DNA of 64,000 nucleotides from Mycobacterium conspicuum. Lineage in GTDB: Bacteria; Actinomycetota; Actinomycetes; Mycobacteriales; Mycobacteriaceae. Positions 62,359 to 64,000 of this stretch are shown piece by piece. The translations under genes were made by a program, and so were the position numbers. The stretch's first letter is position 1, and the number at the start of each line of letters is the position of its first letter. The stretch lies in assembly GCF_010730195.1 (NCBI RefSeq), contig NZ_AP022613.1, positions 1 to 64,000 of the forward strand, written 5' to 3'. The notes below the pieces were generated by a model. The model did no database searches. It saw only the letters and a program-made list of their open reading frames with translations, and was not told the DNA's origin.

Positions 62359-63723
62359 CTATGCCCCCAGCATCGCCTGGCCGCAGACCCGAATCACGTT
62401 ACCGGTCACGGCATTTGACGCGGGACTGGCGAAGTACGCGATGGTCTCGGCGACGTCGACGGGCTGGCCACCCTGCAGCAGCGAGTTGAGCCGACGGCCC
62501 ACCTCGCGGGTGGCCAGCGGGATGGCCGCGGTCATCTGGGTCTCGATGAAACCCGGTGCGACCGCGTTGATCGTGACGCCCTTTTCGGCCAGCTGCGGTG
62601 CCAGCGCCTGCGTGAGGCCGATCATCCCGGCCTTGGTGGTCGCGTAGTTGGTCTGCCCGCGGTTGCCCGCGATGCCGGCCATCGACGACAGCCCGATCAC
62701 CCGGCCGCCCTCGCCGATGCTGCCGTTTCCGACCAGCTCCTCGGTAAGCCGAAGCGGCGCAAGCAGATTGACCGCCAACACGGCGTCCCAGCGGGCGTCG
62801 TCCATGTTGGCCAACAGCTTGTCGCGGGTGATACCCGCGTTGTTGACCAGGATGTCGGCGCGCCCGGCGTAGTGGTCGCGCAGGTGCTCGGTGATCTTAT
62901 CGACGGCATCGTCGGCGGTGACGTCGAGCCACAGCGCGGTGCCCCCGACACGGCTGGCGGTCTCGGCCAGCGACTCGGCGGCCGATTCCACGTCGATCGC
63001 GAGCACCCGGGCGCCGTCGCGGGCGAACACCTCGGCGATCGTCGCGCCGATGCCGCGGGCCGCGCCGGTCACGATGGCGACCTTGCCGTCCAAAGGCCGG
63101 TCCCAGTCGGCCGGGGGAGTGGAGTCGGCCGCCCCGACATAGAACACCTGGCCGTCGACGTAGGCCGACTTGGCCGACAGGATGAACCGCAGGGTCGACT
63201 CCAGGCCCGTCGCCGCGGGCTTGGCGTCCGGGGCCAGATAGACCAGCGCCACCGTGGCGCCGTGGCGCAGTTCCTTGCCCAGCGAGCGGGTGAACCCCTC
63301 GAGCGCGCGCTGCGCGATCCGCTCGTCGGTGCTGGCGGCCGCATCGGGGGTGGTGCCGACGACCACCACGCGCGCGCAGTGGCCAAGGTTGCGCAGCACC
63401 GGGGTGAAGAACTCGTGCAGGTCCTTCAGCCCGGCCGGCGTCGCGATTCCCGTCGCGTCGAAGACCAACCCGCCGAACGAGTCGGCCCACCGGCCGCCCA
63501 GGTTGTTGCCCACCACGTCGTAGTCCCTGTCGAGCATCGCCCGCAACGGCTCGACCACCCGACCCTGTCCGCCGATCAACAGCGATCCCGCCAGCGGCGG
63601 GTCACCCGGTCGGTATCGGCGCAGGGGCTCGGGTTGCGGAAGTCCGAGTTGCTTGGCCACAAACGAACCGGGGCCGGAGTTGACGACCTGTGAGAACAGG
63701 TCGGACGAGCCTTTGGGAGCCAC
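62359..63723 (-). CDS. fabG4: High-molecular-weight 3-ketoacyl-ACP/CoA reductase FabG4
   Basis: Predicted 454 aa, identical in length to Rv0242c. An N-terminal flavodoxin-like domain (~1-205) precedes a full C-terminal SDR domain: VAIVTGAARGIGATIAEVF at ~215, DILVNNAGITRD, and the catalytic YATTKAG at ~360. It reduces 3-ketoacyl substrates with NADH, working with HtdX. GTG 63723 was chosen to match the MAPKxSSDLF start; ATG 63738 would add five residues. Divergent from fadA2 over a palindrome. Confidence 0.94.
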   Translation of the reverse strand: MAPKGSSDLFSQVVNSGPGSFVAKQLGLPQPEPLRRYRPGDPPLAGSLLIGGQGRVVEPLRAMLDRDYDVVGNNLGGRWADSFGGLVFDATGIATPAGLKDLHEFFTPVLRNLGHCARVVVVGTTPDAAASTDERIAQRALEGFTRSLGKELRHGATVALVYLAPDAKPAATGLESTLRFILSAKSAYVDGQVFYVGAADSTPPADWDRPLDGKVAIVTGAARGIGATIAEVFARDGARVLAIDVESAAESLAETASRVGGTALWLDVTADDAVDKITEHLRDHYAGRADILVNNAGITRDKLLANMDDARWDAVLAVNLLAPLRLTEELVGNGSIGEGGRVIGLSSMAGIAGNRGQTNYATTKAGMIGLTQALAPQLAEKGVTINAVAPGFIETQMTAAIPLATREVGRRLNSLLQGGQPVDVAETIAYFASPASNAVTGNVIRVCGQAMLGA

Positions 63724-63787
63724 TGAACTGCCTTCCATGTGGGTATGCCGTACAGAGCCAACCGTATCTTGAGCGGACCGAAACGAA

Positions 63788-63818
63788 CTTACTCGGGAGT
63801 AAGAACAGTGAGTAGTAT
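63788..63818 (+). promoter_or_regulatory. Operator-like palindrome and promoter upstream of fadA2
   Basis: A perfect 16-bp palindrome CTTACTC-GG-GAGTAAG (63788-63803) lies between the divergent fabG4 and fadA2 starts. TTACTC within it (63789-63794) could be a -35 and TAGTAT (63813-63818) a -10, 18 bp apart. It is a TetR-type dyad overlapping the promoter, so a repressor could control both directions. Confidence 0.5.
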
Positions 63819-63863
63819 GGCCCTGACGGCTGGTCCCCAAACCGATAAAAGCGGAGGAATCAA

Positions 63864-64000
63864 GTGACGCCGACAAACGACACAACCGAGAAGCGACGCG
63901 TCGCCGTCCTGGGCGGAAATCGCATCCCCTTCGCGCGATCAGACCGCGCCTACGCCGACGCGTCCAACCAGGACATGTTCACCGCGGCGCTGGGCGGGCT
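63864..64000 (+). CDS. fadA2: Acetyl-CoA acyltransferase FadA2, 5' end only
   Basis: The first 45 codons are visible, then the window ends. GTG 63864 has a strong RBS GGAGGA. The reading RRVAVLGGNRIPFARSD, then ASNQDMFTAALGGL, is the thiolase N-terminus seen in Rv0243. Thiolases cleave 3-ketoacyl-CoA or condense acyl-CoAs. The active-site Cys is beyond the edge. It is divergent from fabG4-htdX. Confidence 0.92.
   Translation, partial: MTPTNDTTEKRRVAVLGGNRIPFARSDRAYADASNQDMFTAALGG

Overview
The window is high-GC (codons end almost always in G or C) DNA from a slow-growing Mycobacterium outside the M. tuberculosis complex. Three things support this: seven PE_PGRS genes plus PE, PPE and PPE-MPTR genes; mycobacterial envelope genes (aftD, lpqI, a mycolate-transport locus, a wax-ester/DGAT acyltransferase); and a gene order that follows M. 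tuberculosis Rv0217c to Rv0243, as I remember it, from about 11.35 kb to the right end. The species cannot be fixed from the sequence.

Layout. 1-8.6 kb: two large minus-strand PE_PGRS genes with duplicated upstream regions. Both are frameshifted, and the first runs off the left edge and contains a ~669-bp higher-order repeat. 8.9-11.4 kb: CoA-transferase and amidohydrolase operon. 11.35-18.2 kb: lipW, a methyltransferase, a membrane cytochrome-b/molybdopterin oxidoreductase pair, lipC, a DGAT, and echA1. 18.4-20.2 kb: an acyl-CoA synthetase coupled to a 98-aa protein. 20.2-27.6 kb: an array of five PE_PGRS genes and one collapsed remnant on the minus strand. It is followed by a TetR gene coupled to a 43-aa ORF, and copies of that TetR gene's 3' end recur inside the array. 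28.9-38.4 kb: an Rv0223c-Rv0228-like block (aldehyde dehydrogenase, MtrP-like methyltransferase, glycosyltransferase, multispanning protein, LmcA/PgfA-like protein, TmaT-like acyltransferase), interrupted by a hypothetical membrane protein and an orphan HicB-like gene. 38.3-44.8 kb: acyl-CoA ligase, phosphotriesterase-like lactonase (php), fadE4, TetR, gabD1. 44.9-48.2 kb: a ThDP enzyme and a small possibly molybdenum-related group (HTH-TOBE protein, TiaS-like protein, secreted protein). 48.2-52.6 kb: membrane protein, PE5-like, PPE4-like (PPW) and PPE-MPTR genes. 52.5-64 kb: lipase-maturation-factor-like protein, aftD, a small anchored protein, lpqI, TetR, a CLC channel, htdX, fabG4, and the start of fadA2.

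How the parts fit together. The conserved backbone is lipid and envelope metabolism: acyl activation, dehydrogenation, hydration and reduction; esterases and acyltransferases; arabinan synthesis; trehalose-mycolate export. The accessory genes are inserted between backbone genes: PE/PPE genes, extra acyl-CoA ligases, the molybdenum-like group, HicB and CLC. Compared with my recollection of H37Rv, nrdB (Rv0233), Rv0229c and vapBC24 (Rv0239-Rv0240) are absent at the matching positions.

Limits. No database search was possible. Names rest on recognised motifs, length and gene order. PGRS frameshifts may be sequencing errors. Starts at GTG or TTG codons are judged from ribosome binding sites and family length.
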